DNA from: Anadara kagoshimensis
Lineage: Eukaryota > Mollusca > Bivalvia > Arcoida > Arcidae
Assembly (NCBI GenBank): GCA_021292105.1
Contig: CM037861.1
Coordinates: 35,370,172 to 35,434,171, forward strand
Length of the DNA: 64,000 nt
Direction of reading: 5' to 3'
Made by a program: the position numbers and the translations under genes. The notes under the pieces are model-generated. The model saw nothing but the letters and a program-made list of their open reading frames with translations, made no database searches and was not told the DNA's origin. The number at the start of each line of letters is the position of its first letter. The first letter of the stretch is position 1. Shown one piece after another: positions 60,601 through 64,000 of this stretch.

Positions 60601-63600
60601 TGCAAACCCAGCACCATGTTATATATCATTTAATTCAGAATATTGTCTTCTTTCAGAATATGAAGTAAAATAAGAAAAATTCTGAGTTTTGAAATTTAGC
60701 CTGAGCCTTATAAGAAAGAATACAAAATCATGAAAAGTCATAAAATTCATGAAGAAAATCTTATTTCTACTTGTTTTCTACTATTATATATCAGTCACTT
60801 TGGAAGAATGTGGAATGAACTCATTTGCAATGGTTTTCAGTGTAAAAGGTCAAAGGTCAGTTTAAGTGCAAAAAGGTCAAATTGTCTGATTTATGTATTT
60901 AGGGTGAGCTATTTTGGACAATTTTTATATTATTTTAGTTACTTTTCTTGCAAAAGCTATTGGAAAACAGTTGGGTTATATGTGTAAACATTGAAATCAC
61001 CATGGAACTGAGTCAACAAGACAAATGTACCAATTGTTCCATGTGAATGGATTTCAATTTGTCTTATATTTGGCAGTGTGTGCTATCCTAAAAGCTTAAA
61101 CATGGCAAAACAGTGTGCATATTGCAGCAATTCATATTTTGCAACCAATATTCATCAACTTTAACTATATGAATCTGCATAAAATTCAAATATTAGTGTA
61201 CCCTAAAACCAATGACATCATATTTTGCAATTATGATGTCATCAAAACATTTGGAGGTGTTTGAATAATGGAATTCAAGAATTATCTCCCATTATCTCTA
61301 TTATGCAGTATGAAATTTCTTGATTTTTAACTGGAAACAAGTGAATTTCAATAGACATTGATACAAAAATTCAAAATTTCATGGACTATTCCACAGTTAT
61401 TGGCATTATTTGAAAATCTTAATTGATTAAATTCAGCTTGTGCTGTACTTTTACTTGTTTTGATATTCATTCCTTTTGATTTGGCAAAATTGGCAACAAT
61501 TTGGCAAAAACTAGAGTTTGAATGTAAAATTTTGATATGCACATTCGGCATAAGACAACTATGAATGTAATTCTGTTTATTATTTGGTTTAAAGTCATTT
61601 GGAAAAAGCATTCAAACTCCAATGAGTTTGATCAATTTTGCCAAAATTGCCAAAATCAGTCTAAATGATTGTAAAATGACCATATTATGGAATGCTACCC
61701 TATCAGTTGAATGAAGCCTATTTTGGCAAAATTTGCAAACACCAGCACCATGTTATATATCATTTAATTCAGAATATTGTCTTCTTTCAGAATATGAAGT
61801 AAAATAAGTAAAATTCTGAGTTTTGAAATTTAGCCTGAGCCTTATAAGAAAGAATACAAAATCATGAAAAGTCATAAAATTCATGAAGAAAATCTTATTT
61901 CTACTTGTTTTCTACTATTATATATCAGTCACTTTGGAAGAATGTGGAATGAACTCATTTGCAATGGTTTTCAGTGTAAAAGGTCAAAGGTCAGTTTAAG
62001 TGCAAAAAGGTCAAATTGTCTGATTTATGTATTTAGGGTGAGCTATTTTGGACAATTTTTATATTATTTTAGTTACTTTTCTTGCAAAATCTATTGGAAA
62101 ACAGTTGGGTTATATGTGTAAACATTGAAATCACCATGGAAACTGAGTCAACAAGAACAAATGTACCAATTGTTCCATGTGAATGGATTTCAATTTGTCT
62201 TATATTTGGCAGTGTGTGCTATCCTAAAAGCTTAAACATGGCAAAACAGTGTGCATATTGCAGCAATTCATATTTTGCAACCAATATTCATCAACTTTAA
62301 CTATATGAATCTGCATAAAATTCAAATATTAGTGTACCCTAAAACCAATGACATCATATTTTGCAATTATGATGTCATCAAAACATTTGGAGGTGTTTGA
62401 ATAATGGAATTCAAGAATTATCTCCCATTATCTCTATTATGCAGTATGAAATTTCTTGATTTTTAACTGAAAACAAGTGAATTTCAATAGATATTGATAC
62501 AAAAATTCAAAATTTCATGGACTATTCCACAGTTATTGGCATTATTTGAAAATCTTAATTGATTAAATTCAGCTTGTGCTGTACTTTTACTTGTTTTGAT
62601 ATTCATTCCTTTTGATTTGGCAAATTGGCAACAATTTGGCACAAACAAGAGTTTGAATGTAAAATTTTGATATGCACATTCGGCATAAGACAACTATGAA
62701 TGTAATTCTCTGTTTATTATTTGGTTTAAAGTCATTTGGAAAAAGCATTCAAACTCCAATGAGTTTGATCAATTTTGCCAAAATTGCCAAAATCAGTCTA
62801 AATGATTGTAAAATGACCATATTATGGAATGCTACCCTATCAGTTGAATGAAGCCTATTTTGGCAAAATTTGCAAACACCAGCACCATGTTATATATCAT
62901 TTAATTCAGAATATTGTCTTCTTTCAGAATATGAAGTAAAATAAGTAAAATTCTGAGTTTTGAAATTTAGCCTGAGCCTTATAAGAAAGAATACAAAATC
63001 ATGAAAGTCATAAAATTCATGAAGAAAATCTTATTTCTACTTGTTTTCTACTATTATATATCAGTCACTTTGGAAGAATGTGGAATGAACTCATTTGCAA
63101 TGGTTTTCAGTGTAAAAGGTCAAGGTCAGTTTAAGTGCAAAAAGGTCAAATTGTCTGATTTATGTATTTAGGGTGAGCTATTTTGGACAATTTTTATATT
63201 ATTTTAGTTACTTTTCTTGCAAAAGCTATTGGAAAACAGTTGGGTTATATGTGTAAACATTGAAATCACCATGGAAACTGAGTCAACAAGAACAAATGTA
63301 CCAATTGTTCCATGTGAATGGATTTCAATTTGTCTTATATTTGGCAGTGTGTGCTATCCTAAAAGCTTAAACATGGCAAAACAGTGTGCATATTGCAGCA
63401 ATTCATATTTTGCAACCAATATTCATCAACTTTAACTATATGAATCTGCATAAAATTCAAATATTAGTGTACCCTAAAACCAATGACATCATATTTTGCA
63501 ATTATGATGTCATCAAAACATTTGGAGGTGTTTGAATAATGGAATTCAAGAATTATCTCCCATTATCTCTATTATGCAGTATGAAATTTCTTGATTTTTA

Positions 63601-64000
63601 ACTGGAAACAAGTGAATTTCAATAGACATTGATACAAAAATTCAAAATTTCATGGACTATTCCACAGTTATTGGCATTATTTGAAAATCTTAATTGATTA
63701 AATTCAGCTTGTGCTGTACTTTTACTTGTTTTGATATTCATTCCTTTTGATTTGGCAAAATTGGCAACAATTTGGCAAAACTAGAGTTTGAATGTAAAAT
63801 TTTGATATGCACATTCGGCATAAGACAACTATGAATGTAATTCTGTTTATTATTTGGTTTAAAGTCATTTGGAAAAAGCATTCAAACTCCAATGAGTTTG
63901 ATCAATTTTGCCAAAATTGCCAAATCAGTCTAAATGATTGTAAAATGACCATATTATGGAATGCTACCCTATCAGTTGAATGAAGCCTATTTTGGCAAAA
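51642..64000. repeat. Satellite array C, ~1,135-bp monomer, ~10.9 copies, continues off window
   Basis: Monomers, taken from ATAAGAAAGAATACAAAATC, start at 51,642, 52,776, 53,911, 55,047, 56,184, 57,322, 58,452, 59,577, 60,710, 61,844 and 62,981 (spacings 1,125-1,138). Copies are nearly identical by eye. Each holds AGGTCAAAGGTCA, an 11-bp inverted repeat ATGACATCATA / TATGATGTCAT with a 9-bp spacer (52,142-52,172 in copy 1), and several TTGGCAAA motifs. Recurrent frames of 72, 85 and 67 residues are by-products: non-coding positions are conserved just as well and some copies break them with one-base indels. The left edge is sharp at about 51,641; the right edge lies outside the window. Confidence 0.97.

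Noticed and set aside
51557-63435. Repeated frames in array C (MQNLLENSW..., MKSHKIHEE..., minus-strand VHIKILHSN...)
   Set aside because: Non-coding parts of the monomer are equally conserved, frames exist on both strands, and several copies are broken. Recurrence reflects satellite homogenisation, not selection on protein.

Overview
The window is eukaryotic, AT-rich and dominated by repeats. The dispersed repeats point to a mollusc, most likely a bivalve: tRNA-headed SINEs whose central block resembles the metazoan 'Meta'-type SINE core, copies of the repeat containing GAGTACCTGGAGAAAACCA, and an element ending in GGCCCATGGGCCTCTTGTT. That assignment is inference from remembered repeat families, with no search behind it. 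There is no bacterial operon, rRNA, CRISPR array or confidently intact protein-coding gene. Most short open frames are by-products of tandem repeats.

Layout. (1) 1-10,795: a ~61-bp minisatellite with higher-order structure (alternating ~680 and ~890 bp blocks, about 1.57 kb together). (2) 10,796-39,345: low-density sequence with many small dead mobile elements. These include two fragments of one reverse transcriptase, two LINE C-terminal fragments, a frameshifted DDE integrase, several SINEs, MITE-like inverted-repeat elements, perfect palindromes and a 1.3-kb composite element bounded by long inverted repeats with two minisatellites inside. Three weak host-gene candidates lie here: a small secreted Cys-rich protein (23,748-24,104), a signal-peptide-like exon (24,961) and a frameshifted open region (26,560-27,116). 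(3) 39,346-46,190: a second ~61-bp minisatellite that aligns without gaps to the first one and holds a duplicated ~1-kb non-satellite spacer. (4) 46,191-51,641: unique sequence, a multimeric SINE and a mollusc-type dispersed element. (5) 51,642-64,000 and beyond: a ~1,135-bp satellite, nearly 11 copies, running off the right edge.

The main result is the tandem-repeat architecture: two diverged arrays of one 61-bp family on either side of a transposon graveyard, plus a third unrelated long-monomer satellite. Clusters of single-base indels at about 3.9-6.1 kb and 57.3-60.0 kb look like imperfect consensus of long reads and warn against reading much into broken frames there.
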